A DNA stretch of 64,000 nt from positions 1-64,000 of the forward strand of contig JAKPNN010000029.1 in the NCBI GenBank assembly GCA_029548365.1, in the 5' to 3' direction. This document shows, piece after piece, positions 34,957 through 44,980 of this stretch (positions are counted from its first letter, which is position 1; each line of letters opens with the position of its first letter). A program made the translations under genes and the position numbers. Below the pieces are notes generated by a model. The model was not told the DNA's origin and did no database searches. It saw only the letters and a program-made list of their open reading frames with translations. Source of the stretch: Chloroflexota bacterium (lineage in GTDB: Bacteria; Chloroflexota; Anaerolineae; Anaerolineales; Anaerolineaceae).

Positions 34957-37029
34957 ATGAAAGAATATAAAACCGAGTCAATCCGTAACATCGTCCTGGC
35001 CGCTCACAGCAGCGCAGGCAAGACCATGCTGGTTGAAGCCCTGGTGAATTACACCGGCGGAACCACGCGCATGGGCCAGGTTGAAGATGGTTCAACAATC
35101 TCAGACTTTGACGAAGAAGAAATCCGGCGCGGAATTTCTCTCTTCACCTCTGTCGTTCCAGTAGAGTACAACAACGTCAAACTCAATTTACTCGATACCC
35201 CGGGCTACACCGATTTCATCGGAGAGGTCATCTCTGCCATGCGAGTGTCCGATGGCGCGCTGATCCTGGTCGATTCTGTGGCTGGTCTCGAGGTGGGAAC
35301 CGAGATGGCGCTGCAGTACAGTGAAGAGTTCAATATTCCCAGAATGATCCTGATCAACAAGATGGAACGGGACAATGCCAACTTTGAAAAGGTTCTCCAG
35401 GCTGTTCAGGAGCATGTTGAAACACGCCTGATCCCGCTGCAGTTGCCCTGGGGTGAAAAAGCGAATTTCAACGGTGTGATTGACCTGCTCTCCATGAAGG
35501 CGCTAAAAGGCGATGGGGATGAAGCCGTAGCAATCCCAGCAGAATTCCAGGAGAAAGCTGAAGAGGGTCACCTGGCGCTGGTTGAGGCTGCTGCCGAGGG
35601 TGAAGACGACCTGATGGAAAAATACTTCGAAAATGGTGATCTAACCGACCAGGAGATCATGCGAGGTTTGCGCAGCGTCATCTGGGCGGGTAAATTCATC
35701 CCCGTGTTGGTTGGCTCAGGCGCTCATAAAACTGGCATCGCACCCTTGCTTAACGCATTGATTAACCTGATGCCTTCCCCGGCGGACGCCGCGCCTGCCA
35801 TTGCGAAAAATGCTAAGGGCGAAGAGATCACCCTCGAACCGGTGGATGACGGTCCGCTGGCGGCTTATGTGTGGAATACCACCGCTGATCCCTTTGTTGG
35901 TAAACAAACCTTTTTCAGGATTTATTCCGGGAAGATGGTTGCCGATGATCGCGTGTGGAACAGCAACAAGGGAGAAGAAGAGCGCCTGGCTGGTATGCAG
36001 GTTCCCTTTGGCAAAGAAGGGAAACCAATCAACGTTTTACACAGCGGTGATATCGGTCTGGTTGCCAAATTGAGCGCCACCACGACTGGCGACACACTGT
36101 GCAAAAAGACAAACGCCCTGACCTTACCGACAGCCAATTACCCCAATGCGCTCTACCAGGTGGCGGTTTTCCCCAAAACCCAGTCAGACGCAGCCAAACT
36201 GAGCGTCACCCTGACTCGCCTATGCGAAGAAGACATGACCCTCACGTGGCATAATGAACCCGCCACCCGCCAGACCATCCTGCAGGGCATGGGCGACCAG
36301 CACATCGATGTTACCATTCGTCGTGCTGAAGGCAAATTCCAGCTTGGGCTTGATATCCAGGAGCCAAAGGTGCCCTACGAAGAGCGCATCACCCGCGAGA
36401 ACGCTGCAGTTTACCGCCATAAAAAGCAAACCGGCGGAGCCGGTCAGTTTGGCGAGGTGCACCTGCGGGTCAGCCCGCTCCCTGAAGAGGATTTTGAGTT
36501 TGTCAACGATGTCTTTGGCGGTTCAATCTCAAACAACTTCATGCCATCGATTGAAAAAGGCATTCGCAATGTGATGAAGGAAGGCGTGATCGCCGGTTAC
36601 CCGGTGCACAATGTCAAGGTCTCAGTGTATGATGGGAAAGAGCACCCGGTGGATTCCAAGCCGATCGCCTTTGAAATTGCGGGGCGCGAAGCTTTTAAGC
36701 TGGCTTTCAAGGAGGCGGGTGCGGTGCTGTATGAACCCATCATGCGGGTTGAGGTGATCGTCCCCGAATCGAACATGGGCGACGTGCTGGGTGATATGAA
36801 CTCCCGCAGGGCGCGCGTGCAGGGAATGGATACACAAAAAGGCCGCTCGATTGTCAAAGCCCTTGTGCCCCTGGCAGAGATGCTGCGATACACCACCACC
36901 TTGCGCTCGATGTCCGGCGGTCGCGGTTACTTCACCATGGAATTCGACCATTATGAAATGGTGCCCCAGCACCTGGCCCAGGACATTATCGAAGCCAAAC
37001 GCCGCGAAGACCAGGAAAAAGAAGATTAA
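34957..37029 (+). CDS. Elongation factor G-like GTPase (EF-G2 type)
   Basis: A 690-residue translation-factor GTPase with the five-domain EF-G layout. G1 is AHSSAGKT (about 16-23), switch I is EEEIRRGISL, and G3 is LDTPGYTDF near residue 86, where the canonical catalytic His of DTPGH is Tyr. G4 is NKME. Domains III-V follow, with GGAGQFGEVHLRVSPL (about 489) and the C-terminal GRGYFTMEFDHYEMVP. The DTPGY form is typical of the EF-G-like subgroup of uncertain function, not of the main translocase. AGGAAGG lies about ten bases before ATG 34957. Confidence 0.88.
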   Translation: MKEYKTESIRNIVLAAHSSAGKTMLVEALVNYTGGTTRMGQVEDGSTISDFDEEEIRRGISLFTSVVPVEYNNVKLNLLDTPGYTDFIGEVISAMRVSDGALILVDSVAGLEVGTEMALQYSEEFNIPRMILINKMERDNANFEKVLQAVQEHVETRLIPLQLPWGEKANFNGVIDLLSMKALKGDGDEAVAIPAEFQEKAEEGHLALVEAAAEGEDDLMEKYFENGDLTDQEIMRGLRSVIWAGKFIPVLVGSGAHKTGIAPLLNALINLMPSPADAAPAIAKNAKGEEITLEPVDDGPLAAYVWNTTADPFVGKQTFFRIYSGKMVADDRVWNSNKGEEERLAGMQVPFGKEGKPINVLHSGDIGLVAKLSATTTGDTLCKKTNALTLPTANYPNALYQVAVFPKTQSDAAKLSVTLTRLCEEDMTLTWHNEPATRQTILQGMGDQHIDVTIRRAEGKFQLGLDIQEPKVPYEERITRENAAVYRHKKQTGGAGQFGEVHLRVSPLPEEDFEFVNDVFGGSISNNFMPSIEKGIRNVMKEGVIAGYPVHNVKVSVYDGKEHPVDSKPIAFEIAGREAFKLAFKEAGAVLYEPIMRVEVIVPESNMGDVLGDMNSRRARVQGMDTQKGRSIVKALVPLAEMLRYTTTLRSMSGGRGYFTMEFDHYEMVPQHLAQDIIEAKRREDQEKED

Positions 37030-37055
37030 TAATCTTCACTCAACAGGAGAGTATC

Positions 37056-37086
37056 AAAGGGGCTGTCAAAAAAAGGCAGCCTCTTT
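37056..37086 (+). terminator. Terminator after the EF-G-like gene
   Basis: AAAGGGGCTG (37056-37065) pairs with CAGCCTCTTT (37077-37086) over ten bases with one G-T. The U-tract after it is poor. A perfect dyad GAAGATTA/TAATCTTC (37021-37037) covers the stop codon just before it. Confidence 0.5.
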
Positions 37087-37209
37087 GTTGATTAAAAGGA
37101 GAAAATACTGCTATTAAGTGAGAAGACAAAAAAATAAGCTATCTGACTTACTTTTGTGACAGACTCCCGGCAGCCGGGTCGGTTTAGCTGAACGTTGTCG
37201 CCTCCCCCC

Positions 37210-39999
37210 TCAGACCTCTTCCATCACACCCCAGCTTTTTCCAACCCTGGCCTCGGTATCGATGGGAATGGATAAGGTGTAGGCGTTTTCCATTACTGCC
37301 TGCACCAGTTTCACCGTTTGCTGCAGTTCGACCTCAGGTACTTCGAAGATCAGCTCGTCGTGCACCTGCAACAGCATGCGTACTCCCAGGCCGGCTTTTT
37401 CGATCTCGACTGGAAGCTTGAGCATCGCCAGTTTAATGATGTCCGCCGCCGTGCCCTGGATGGGGGCATTGATCGCTTCGCGCTCCTCACGCTGGCGGAT
37501 GTTGTGCGGCGCGCCGCTTTTCAGGTTGGGGAAGTACCGGCGGCGCCCCAAGAGGGTCTCAACATAGCCCTGCTGCGCGGCCTGCTGACGGATGCCCTGC
37601 AAGTAATTTTTGACTCCCGGGAATTCCTTAAAATAGGCTTCAATAAAATTTTCGGCTTCAGCCAGGGTCAGATCGGTGGCGTTGGTCAGCCCGAAGGCGC
37701 TCATTCCATAGATCAAGCCGAAGTTGATCGCCTTGGCATGCCGACGCATTTCAGGCGTGACTTCCGCCAGGTCAATCCCGTGGACGGCGGCCGCCGTGGT
37801 GGAGTGGATATCCTGCCCGGCTCTGAAGGCAGCCAGCATGGCTTCATCCTGCGACATGTGAGCCACGATGCGCAGCTCAATTTGCGAATAATCCACCGAC
37901 ATTAACAACCAGCCCGGTTGGGCAATAAAACCTTCCCGCACCCTTCGACCGATTTCGGTCCGAATGGGGATGTTTTGCAGGTTGGGATTGGAAGAGGCAA
38001 TCCGCCCGGTGACGGTGCCCGTCTGGTTAAACGAGGTGTGCACGCGCCCGGTATCGGGGTTGACCTGCAGGGGCAGCGCATCCACGTAGGTGGAACGTAA
38101 TTTTTCCAGTTCGCGATATTCCAGAACCCAGGCCACCACGGGATGCTGCCCGGTCATCGCCTCTAAAACATCAGCCGCCGTGGAATACAAGCCAGAGCTT
38201 GTTTTGCGCGCCCGATCGGGCGGTTCAAGTCCGAGTTTATTAAACAGGGCTTCCGAAAGCTGCTGGGTAGAGTTCAAATTAAACGCGTATCCCACCGCAG
38301 TTTGAATCCTGGCTTCGATCTCTGCCAGTTTGCCTTCCAACTCGTGAGAAAATTTGCTAAAGAAAGCAGTATCGAGGCTGAAGCCAACTTCTTCCATTCC
38401 AGCCAGCACCGGTACCAGGGGCATTTCCATGGTATCAAAGAGTTTTTGCGCGTTGTGGCTGCCCAATTCATCCCGTAGCTGTGGGATCAAGCGCAGGCAG
38501 ATGGCCGCGTCCGCTGCAGCGTAACCGGCTACCTCAGCGATTGGCACCTGGTCCATGGTCTTTTGCCCCCGCCCTTTGCCAATCAGCTCTTCAATCCGGG
38601 TCATTTCGTAGCCCAGGCGCACCCAGGCTAGGTTCTTCAAGCCCAGGTTGCGCGAAGCCGGGTTGATCAGCCATTCAGCAACCATCGTATCAAAGGTCAG
38701 TGGCTCCACGGTCAGCCCGGCGCGCTTGAGGACTAAATAATCAAACTTCAGGTTGTGACCGACTTTGCCGATGTTTTTGTCCGTCATCGCCCCTGCCAGG
38801 GCTTTAAAAATCTCCTCGCTGGCTAACTGCTGCCCCTGCTGATGCCCGAGTGGGAGGTAGTACCCGTGCTCGGAGTCAACCGCCAGTGAAATGCCGACCA
38901 GCCTGGCGCGCATCGGGTCGGTATCGTTGGTCTCGGTATCGAAGGCGATCTGCTCGGCGCCAGAAAGGACCTTTACCAGTTTCTGCAGCTTTGTGGGTGT
39001 GTCAACAATCGTCGTTTTCACCAATCCAGGTTGCTCTGCAGCAGATGGGGTTGATGCGGCCTGGTCAAACAAGTCCATCTGCCCGCTCTGGGTCGCCAGC
39101 GGATGCATTTTCCCCACCAGGGTATTCAACTGCTCAACCAGGCTGCGGAATTCCAGCTCGCGGAACAGGTTTTCCACCGCTTTGGGGTTGAAATGGTCAA
39201 TGCGCGCCTGATCTAAATTGACTTTCATGTCCAGGTCGGTGACGATCCGGGCCAATTCACGACTCATATAGGCGGATTCCCTGCCAGCCTCCAGGGCTGA
39301 TTTAGCCCGCCCGGTGATCTCGTCCAGGTGCTCGTAAATGCCATCCAACGACCCGTATTCATTCAGCAGCTTCACCGCCGTTTTTTCGCCGATGCCCCTC
39401 ACGCCGGGAATATTATCAGAGGGGTCGCCGCTCAGGGCTTTTAAATCAACCACCTTTTCAGGTGGTACGCCCATTTTCTCCACTACATCTTCTGGGAAAT
39501 AATCCTTAGCCTCCGAGAGCTTGGTGCCCGCCAGGTTGACCACCACCCGGTCGGTGACCAGTTGCAGCAAGTCCTTGTCGCCGGTGATGATCTTAACACC
39601 TAACCCCTGCTCTTCGGCAGCCCAGTGCGCCACGCTGCCCAGCACATCATCGGCTTCGTAATTCTCCAGTTCCAGGCGGGGGATGTTAAAAGCGTCCACA
39701 ATCTCCCGCATGCGTTCGACCTGACCGCGCAGGTCATCGGGCATCTTTGCCCGGGTGCCTTTATAGTCTTCATAGATCTTGTGACGGAAGGACTTGCCCT
39801 TATCAAAAACCACTGCCAGGTAATCCGGGTTTTCCTGTTGAAAGATGCGCATGAGGGTGCTGGTAAAGCCATACACGCCCGCGGTGGGCTCACCGCTGTT
39901 GGTCTGGAAGGCATTGGAGCGGGTGCCGCCTGCGGTCAGGGCAAAATACGCCCGATACGCCAGACCGTGACCGTCGAGTAAATAAAGGATTGGGGGCAT
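37210..39999 (-). CDS. polA: DNA polymerase I
   Basis: A 929-residue repair and gap-filling polymerase. It has the 5'-3' exonuclease (1-290). The 3'-5' exonuclease has all three motifs: FDTETND near residue 350, NLKFDYLVL near 420 and YAAADAAICLRL near 495, so proofreading looks intact. The polymerase domain has SVDYSQIELR, KAINFGLIYG and QVHDELIF (near 890). ATG 39999 has AAGGAG upstream. It stands alone and its downstream side faces the EF-G-like gene. Confidence 0.97.
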   Translation of the reverse strand: MPPILYLLDGHGLAYRAYFALTAGGTRSNAFQTNSGEPTAGVYGFTSTLMRIFQQENPDYLAVVFDKGKSFRHKIYEDYKGTRAKMPDDLRGQVERMREIVDAFNIPRLELENYEADDVLGSVAHWAAEEQGLGVKIITGDKDLLQLVTDRVVVNLAGTKLSEAKDYFPEDVVEKMGVPPEKVVDLKALSGDPSDNIPGVRGIGEKTAVKLLNEYGSLDGIYEHLDEITGRAKSALEAGRESAYMSRELARIVTDLDMKVNLDQARIDHFNPKAVENLFRELEFRSLVEQLNTLVGKMHPLATQSGQMDLFDQAASTPSAAEQPGLVKTTIVDTPTKLQKLVKVLSGAEQIAFDTETNDTDPMRARLVGISLAVDSEHGYYLPLGHQQGQQLASEEIFKALAGAMTDKNIGKVGHNLKFDYLVLKRAGLTVEPLTFDTMVAEWLINPASRNLGLKNLAWVRLGYEMTRIEELIGKGRGQKTMDQVPIAEVAGYAAADAAICLRLIPQLRDELGSHNAQKLFDTMEMPLVPVLAGMEEVGFSLDTAFFSKFSHELEGKLAEIEARIQTAVGYAFNLNSTQQLSEALFNKLGLEPPDRARKTSSGLYSTAADVLEAMTGQHPVVAWVLEYRELEKLRSTYVDALPLQVNPDTGRVHTSFNQTGTVTGRIASSNPNLQNIPIRTEIGRRVREGFIAQPGWLLMSVDYSQIELRIVAHMSQDEAMLAAFRAGQDIHSTTAAAVHGIDLAEVTPEMRRHAKAINFGLIYGMSAFGLTNATDLTLAEAENFIEAYFKEFPGVKNYLQGIRQQAAQQGYVETLLGRRRYFPNLKSGAPHNIRQREEREAINAPIQGTAADIIKLAMLKLPVEIEKAGLGVRMLLQVHDELIFEVPEVELQQTVKLVQAVMENAYTLSIPIDTEARVGKSWGVMEEV

Positions 40000-40126
40000 G
40001 TTGACTCCTTCAGGTTAGAAAACTGCATTGAACAATTTTATTTTATCCTGATTTTTGCCGAAAACAAAGCCGCACATAGAGTATATGCACAGGCGCACAG
40101 CGCAGGACATTCAGATGGGAAGATAA

Positions 40127-40144
40127 AGAGTGCTTCGCGAAGGG
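40127..40144. repeat. Possible copy of an interspersed repeat
   Basis: AGAGTGCTTCGCGAAGGG matches the core of the repeat at 57912-57961 with two differences. It lies between polA and the P-type ATPase gene, next to a GTAAAGC/GCTTTAC hairpin (40152-40173) that spans the ATPase stop codon. Confidence 0.35.
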
Positions 40145-40170
40145 AGGGAGTCGTAAAGCCCCTTTCCGCT

Positions 40171-42897
40171 TTACAGCAGCTCTTTATATTTTTTCACGTA
40201 CAGGTTTTTTACGATTGTCACCAACACCATATACAGGACAACCGTGATGCCTAAATACACAAAATAAATTCCGGGCAGCGGCGCGAGGCCGATTGATGCG
40301 CCAAAACCGGTGAATGGGATGACCGTCAGCAAGGCGATTCCTGCAAAGGTGAGGGCAATCAGCTCTGTTGAAGCACGACTTTGAATGAAAGGAATCTTTG
40401 GCGTTCGGATCATATGAATCACCAGGGTCTGACTCCACATTGATTCCACAAACCAGCCCGCCTGGAAAACCGCAATATACAATGCCATCATTTTTGGATC
40501 GGTTAATTGATGAAACAGCAACCCGCCTGTGAACATGGGGGCGATGATAAAGTACATTAATAAATAGGTCGTGATGTCAAATACAGAACTGGTTGGCCCG
40601 ATCCAGAGCATAAATTTTGTTACCGAGCTGGCATCCCAAGTTCTGGGCTTTTCCAGAAATTCCGTATCGACGTTGTCCCACGGGATGGCGATGCAGGAAA
40701 GATCATAAATCAAATTGAGCAAAATCAGGTGCAAAGACGCCATTGGCAGGAAGGGCAGGAATGCACTCGCCACCAATACAGAAAAAACGTTTCCAAAATT
40801 TGAAGAGGCTGTCATCTTGATGTACTTTATGATGTTCGCATAGGTTTTTCTGCCTTCAAGAATACCATTTTCAAGCACCATTAAATCTTTTTCCAGCAAG
40901 ATAACATCGGCTGATTCCTTGGCGATATCAACTGCATTGTCAACGGAAATGCCCACATCTGCAGCTTCCAGCGCCCCGGCATCGTTAATGCCATCGCCCA
41001 TATACCCTACAGAATGTCCCTTTTCCCGCAAAGCATTGATCAGCCTGGCTTTTTGTGAAGGCGACATTTTTGCAAAAATTGTTGCCTTTTCTGCCAGGTC
41101 GCCCAGCTCTCTATCTGAAAGATTGTCAACATCTGAACCGATGTAAACTTTGTCGAATTTAATGCCAACTTGTTTACAGACGCTTTTGGCAACTTCTTCA
41201 TTGTCCCCTGTAATTACCTTCACATTAACACCATGTGCTTTTAACGCTTCGATAGCGGCAGTTGCGCTTACTTTTGGTGGGTCAAGAAACGCAAGGTAAC
41301 CAATTAAAACCATGTCGCTTTCATCTTCAACGGAAAATTCACCGACGGGTGAGGGATTTGTTTTCTGTGAAACCGCAATGACCCGCATGCCGTCGTTATT
41401 TAACTCCTGAACCTTTTTCAGGACAATTCCCTTCTTTTTCTCAGTAAGTTCAACAACTTCTCCTTTATATTCCACAAAGGTTGAGATGGTCAGCATTTCT
41501 TCAACGGCACCTTTGGTGATCATTTGCCGTTTACCCGTTTCATCTTCGACCACCACGCTCATTCTTCTCCGTTCGAAATCAAATGGAACTTCGTCGACTT
41601 TTACATAGCGATCCACGCTGCTTTTGATGTTTTCATCATGATCTTTTAATTCCATGGTTTTATTAATGATGGCGATATCCAATAAATTCTTTAAACCCGT
41701 TTGGTAATAACTATTTAAAAATCCATGTCGCAACACCCGGGTGTCGCTGTTGCCATCAATATCTAAGTGGTATTGTAAAATAATTTTGTCTTCGGTAAGC
41801 GTTCCAGTTTTATCTGTGCAAAGAATATCAATTGCGCCCAAATTTTGAATTGAGTTCAAATTTTTAATGATTACCTTTTCTTTCGACATCGCGATCGCGC
41901 CTTTTGCCAGGCCAGCGGTCACAATCATCGGCAACATTTCCGGGGTCAAACCAACAGCAACCGAAATTGCAAACAATAAGGCACTTAACCAATTCCCTTT
42001 TGTGAGGCCGTTGATCACAAAAACAATTGGAACCATCACCATCATGAACCTGATTAAAACCCAGGAGACCTCATTTACGCCCTTTTCAAAGCTGGTAACA
42101 ATCGGTTCTTTTTTTAAATCCTGAGCAATTCCGCCAAAGATCGTATCATTGCCGGTGGCAACAACGATTCCCTTTGCATAACCACTGAGCACGTTGGTGC
42201 CCATAAAAGCCAGGTTATTCTTTTCCAGGGCAGTACTGTCATCTTCAAGAATTGCTGAAGTTTTTTCTACAGCTTCGCTCTCCCCGGTTAATGCAGCTTG
42301 ACTGATAAATAAGTCCTTCGCCTGGATGACACGAATATCAGCAGGGATCATATCCCCGGCGGATAAATACACAATATCACCGACAACGATTTCATCTAAA
42401 GGGATTTCTTTCGCCCCTTCACCAATTCTTTCAATATTCGCTGTGGTTTCAATCATCTCGAGCAGTTTTTCGGCTGCGTTTCCACTTCTCGTCTCCTGAA
42501 CAAAACGCAGTATTCCCGAAATCAACACCATTGCGACGATGATCATAACGGTTGTAAAATCTCTTTCGCCCGCGCTGGCTAAGATAATATCAGTAAAAGC
42601 AGATACGACAGCCAGGGCAATTAGAATCAAAGTAAATGGATTGATAAACGCATCAACCAGCCGCTTGAATACGGAGTCACCTTTCTCGTAAGTGACGATA
42701 TTTTCCCCGTACAGGTGTCTGGCGGTTTTTATCTGCTCTTCTGTTTTGCCGCTTTCCGAACTATCCAGCAATTCATAGACGATTGGCATCATGTTACTGG
42801 ATGCATCCAAAAGCCTCTGATTGGCCTCTTCATTTCTGACGATATCCTCTGCGCCAGCAACGAATGAATTTTTATTGTTTTTGTTTTTGTTCGTCAC
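40171..42897 (-). CDS. mgtA: Magnesium-translocating P-type ATPase
   Basis: A 908-residue P3B-type ATPase that imports Mg2+ across the cytoplasmic membrane. It has N-terminal helices from about residue 75, the TGES actuator motif (about 233), the DKTGTLTE phosphorylation site (about 365), a nucleotide-binding domain, [10 protein letters not shown] (about 640) and the C-terminal helices. The start is GTG 42897, set by GGAGGTG (42909-42903); upstream codons are in the leader. Codon use is more AT-rich than the neighbours, with many Lys/Asn codons in the first 30 residues, which hints at transfer. It is controlled by the M-box. Confidence 0.92.
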   Translation of the reverse strand: MTNKNKNNKNSFVAGAEDIVRNEEANQRLLDASSNMMPIVYELLDSSESGKTEEQIKTARHLYGENIVTYEKGDSVFKRLVDAFINPFTLILIALAVVSAFTDIILASAGERDFTTVMIIVAMVLISGILRFVQETRSGNAAEKLLEMIETTANIERIGEGAKEIPLDEIVVGDIVYLSAGDMIPADIRVIQAKDLFISQAALTGESEAVEKTSAILEDDSTALEKNNLAFMGTNVLSGYAKGIVVATGNDTIFGGIAQDLKKEPIVTSFEKGVNEVSWVLIRFMMVMVPIVFVINGLTKGNWLSALLFAISVAVGLTPEMLPMIVTAGLAKGAIAMSKEKVIIKNLNSIQNLGAIDILCTDKTGTLTEDKIILQYHLDIDGNSDTRVLRHGFLNSYYQTGLKNLLDIAIINKTMELKDHDENIKSSVDRYVKVDEVPFDFERRRMSVVVEDETGKRQMITKGAVEEMLTISTFVEYKGEVVELTEKKKGIVLKKVQELNNDGMRVIAVSQKTNPSPVGEFSVEDESDMVLIGYLAFLDPPKVSATAAIEALKAHGVNVKVITGDNEEVAKSVCKQVGIKFDKVYIGSDVDNLSDRELGDLAEKATIFAKMSPSQKARLINALREKGHSVGYMGDGINDAGALEAADVGISVDNAVDIAKESADVILLEKDLMVLENGILEGRKTYANIIKYIKMTASSNFGNVFSVLVASAFLPFLPMASLHLILLNLIYDLSCIAIPWDNVDTEFLEKPRTWDASSVTKFMLWIGPTSSVFDITTYLLMYFIIAPMFTGGLLFHQLTDPKMMALYIAVFQAGWFVESMWSQTLVIHMIRTPKIPFIQSRASTELIALTFAGIALLTVIPFTGFGASIGLAPLPGIYFVYLGITVVLYMVLVTIVKNLYVKKYKELL

Positions 42898-42930
42898 CGT
42901 GTCACCTCCAATATTTTGGGCAGAGCGCAT

Positions 42931-42978
42931 TGAAAAAAGCACATCCACCTGATTTATTGACCACTACTGCAGGTGGAT
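42931..42978 (-). terminator. Second terminator-like hairpin in the mgtA leader
   Basis: ATCCACCTG and CAGGTGGAT form a 9-bp stem (42943-42951 with 42970-42978). In the minus direction GTGC and six T follow (to 42933). It is placed between the M-box terminator and the mgtA start. Confidence 0.5.
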
Positions 42979-43068
42979 CGCGATTGATGCAACGCATCTC
43001 TTTAGCTTATGAAAGTTTATCCATCAACACTGCCAGACAGATTTGTGATTACTGCCCTGATTGAGCAT

Positions 43069-43105
43069 AGAAAAGCTCCATGCAAACCCAACAGATGCAT
43101 AGAGC
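43069..43105 (-). terminator. M-box expression platform terminator
   Basis: In the minus direction GCTCTATGCA (43105-43096) pairs with TGCATGGAGC (43084-43075), ten bases with one G-T, followed by TTTTCT. It lies downstream of the aptamer and should form when Mg2+ is bound. Confidence 0.75.
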
Positions 43106-43119
43106 ATAATTCATAAGCA

Positions 43120-43265
43120 TTCCCGTTTGAGCTTTAACTCTGCGAGGCGATGAAATTACATTCGTTGAAGCCTTAATCGACCACAACTGTTCATACCAGC
43201 TCATAGTGTCTCCACTATTTTGCGGCAGTAATCCGTATCCGCGTAGTAGCCTCACCTACCGAGTA
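43120..43265 (-). promoter_or_regulatory. M-box (ykoK) magnesium riboswitch
   Basis: On the minus strand the conserved M-box order is present: GGTAGGTGAGGCTACTAC, TACTGCC, GGAGACACTATGAGC, GAACAG, GGTCGATTAAGGCTTCAACGA and GTTAAAGCTC. It precedes a Mg2+ P-type ATPase gene, the expected target, and has its own promoter and terminator. A short ORF across 43049-43255 is not a gene. Confidence 0.85.
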
Positions 43266-43286
43266 GTAATAATTTGTTTAAAATTA

Positions 43287-43315
43287 AATCTAGCATATAT
43301 GAATTGGGCTGTCAA
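43287..43315 (-). promoter_or_regulatory. Promoter of the M-box and mgtA transcript
   Basis: Minus-strand TTGACA (43315-43310) and TGC-TAGATT (hexamer 43292-43287) are spaced by 17 bases. Transcription should start near 43280, just before the aptamer. Confidence 0.65.
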
Positions 43316-43486
43316 GGAAATTCATTTTTCCCACTGAAAACTTGTCAAACTAAAACGCGTAAGCCTGGCAGGATAAAGGCGTAGACCGCTGAAAGATGTC
43401 GGTGTCTGACACCTTTACACCCGCGCTTCTAAACCTGTTAACCTGGCTGATACTATCCTGTTAAAAACTGAAAACCATTGGGGGAA

Positions 43487-43516
43487 CAAAAAGGCTGAAC
43501 GGACTGCGTTCAGCCT
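43487..43516 (-). terminator. Terminator of the aldo/keto reductase gene
   Basis: A 9-bp perfect stem AGGCTGAAC/GTTCAGCCT (43492-43500 with 43508-43516), then TTTTT in the minus direction, 28 bases past the stop codon. Confidence 0.85.
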
Positions 43517-43544
43517 GATGGTGTCATTTACAACCGCCAACGCA

Positions 43545-44513
43545 TTAGAATTCCACGTCCTTGATGATCTCATCAATGAGCGCCATTACATCATCGGTGA
43601 GACGATTTTTAATCTCCACAGCTTTCATGTTTTCTGCAACCTGAGAGACCCGCGTTGCGCCGGTGATCACGGTGCTGACGTTCGGGTTCTTCAGCAGCCA
43701 GGCGAGGGACATCTGCGCCAGGCTGACCCCCAGGTCATCCGACACCGCAGTCAGTTTTCGGGCGACCGCCAATTTCTTCTCATCTTCAAATTTATCTCGC
43801 AAAAACGCGTAGGCTTTCAGATCACCCCGGCTGCCCTTGGGGATTTTCCCATCGTTATACTTGCCGGTCAGCAAGCCGCTGTACAGCGGGCTCCAGGTGG
43901 TTGTGCCGTAACCAAGTTCCTTATATAGCGGAGCATATTCCACTTCAAACCGGTAACGGTGGAGCAAGTTATATTCGGGTTGTTCCATGCTGGGCGGCCG
44001 CAGGCTGTTGCGACGGGCAAAGTCTGTGGCTCGCATGATATCTGCGGCGGACCATTCCGAAGTGCCCCAATAGAAGGCCTTGCCTTCACGGATGACCTGG
44101 TTAAAGGCAAACACCGTTTCTTCTATCGGCGTTTCGGGGTCTGGGCGGTGGGCGAAGATCAGGTCAACATACTCCAGATCCAGACGTTTGAGCGCATTGT
44201 GGGTGCCTTCGATGATGTGTTTATAAGAAAGGCCACGGTCGTTAGGACCATTTCCACCCCAAAAGATCTTGGTCGAGACCAGGTAATCCTTACGCGCCCA
44301 GCCCAGCTCCTTGAGGGCCTGGCCCATGATGATCTCTGCCTCACCAGCAGCATATGCCTCAGCGTTATCGAAGAAGTTTACACCGGCGTCAAAAGCCGCC
44401 GCCATAATCTCCTTGGCTTCCTGCAGACCAAATTGAAATCCGTAGGTCACCCAGGCGCCCAATGAGAGCTCTGAGACTTTAACACCCGCTTTTCCTAAGT
44501 TTCGATATTCCAT
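43545..44513 (-). CDS. Aldo/keto reductase
   Basis: A 322-residue NAD(P)H-dependent oxidoreductase with a TIM barrel, resembling the voltage-gated potassium channel beta-subunit/YghZ subgroup. The catalytic tetrad is visible as Asp49, Tyr54, Lys82 and His122. The nucleotide end has [16 protein letters not shown] and [21 protein letters not shown] precedes ATG 44513 by about seven bases. It is monocistronic with its own terminator. The physiological carbonyl substrate is unknown. Confidence 0.9.
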   Translation of the reverse strand: MEYRNLGKAGVKVSELSLGAWVTYGFQFGLQEAKEIMAAAFDAGVNFFDNAEAYAAGEAEIIMGQALKELGWARKDYLVSTKIFWGGNGPNDRGLSYKHIIEGTHNALKRLDLEYVDLIFAHRPDPETPIEETVFAFNQVIREGKAFYWGTSEWSAADIMRATDFARRNSLRPPSMEQPEYNLLHRYRFEVEYAPLYKELGYGTTTWSPLYSGLLTGKYNDGKIPKGSRGDLKAYAFLRDKFEDEKKLAVARKLTAVSDDLGVSLAQMSLAWLLKNPNVSTVITGATRVSQVAENMKAVEIKNRLTDDVMALIDEIIKDVEF

Positions 44514-44811
44514 TTTTTCTCCTTTATGCGTTCACGATATCTTTTTTGAAGAACATCTCATCTAACGACTCCTTTATTATACGCGCTAAGTAAAGGTGGG
44601 AACTGGTCTCAACCCGGAACCTGCAACCCTGAACCAACCCTGAGCGGGGGATTCAACTGTGAATTGCCCATTAAGGATGCATTTCTCCTGCTGCCGCTTG
44701 CCAGATTTAAAAATACAAAGCGAATTTCACCAGATTTATGTTCAACCCGCGGTGAGCGTTTTGAAAATTGGTTAGTTCGCAATTCAGCGTCATTGGTCGA
44801 TGGGCGAACCT

Positions 44812-44850
44812 GCGCGTAGCGCTCTCTGTGCTCTGCAGGGGTGTCGACAG
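44812..44850. repeat. Copy of an interspersed repeat
   Basis: Over 39 bases this segment agrees at 31 positions with the reverse complement of 57912-57950. Six of the eight differences are transitions. It lies in the 467-base gap 44514-44980, which otherwise holds only the LacI-gene promoter. Confidence 0.5.
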
Positions 44851-44890
44851 GTAAGTCTCATTTGTTTTTTAATACGCTCTCCCTTAATAT

Positions 44891-44919
44891 TTGACATGTA
44901 TAACACTTTATGTTAATAT
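44891..44919 (+). promoter_or_regulatory. Promoter and possible operator of the LacI-type gene
   Basis: TTGACA (44891-44896) and TAATAT (44914-44919) are separated by 17 bases. A perfect inverted repeat TAACA-CTTTA-TGTTA (44901-44915) fills the spacer, which suits autoregulation. Confidence 0.5.
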
Positions 44920-44980
44920 ATTGATGGAAATCCTTTTATGGAAGCAGTTTCATAAACCCTTAATCAACCCTTTTTTTGCC

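Noticed and set aside
37058-37168. A possible 110-base MITE with imperfect ends (GGGGCTGTCA... and ...TGACAGACTCCC)
   Set aside because: The ends match only loosely, no target duplication is evident, and the left end is explained as the terminator of the EF-G-like gene.
40152-40173. Terminator of mgtA (GTAAAGC/GCTTTAC hairpin)
   Set aside because: It includes the stop codon and has no U-tract in the direction of transcription; kept as a mention only.
43049-43255. A 68-codon reading frame on the minus strand
   Set aside because: It coincides with the M-box aptamer and terminator, which explain the sequence conservation better than a protein.
44924-44980. Extended N-terminus of the LacI-type regulator from ATG 44924
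   Set aside because: Nineteen extra residues before the helix-turn-helix are atypical. It is kept only as an alternative because the position suits a leaderless start.
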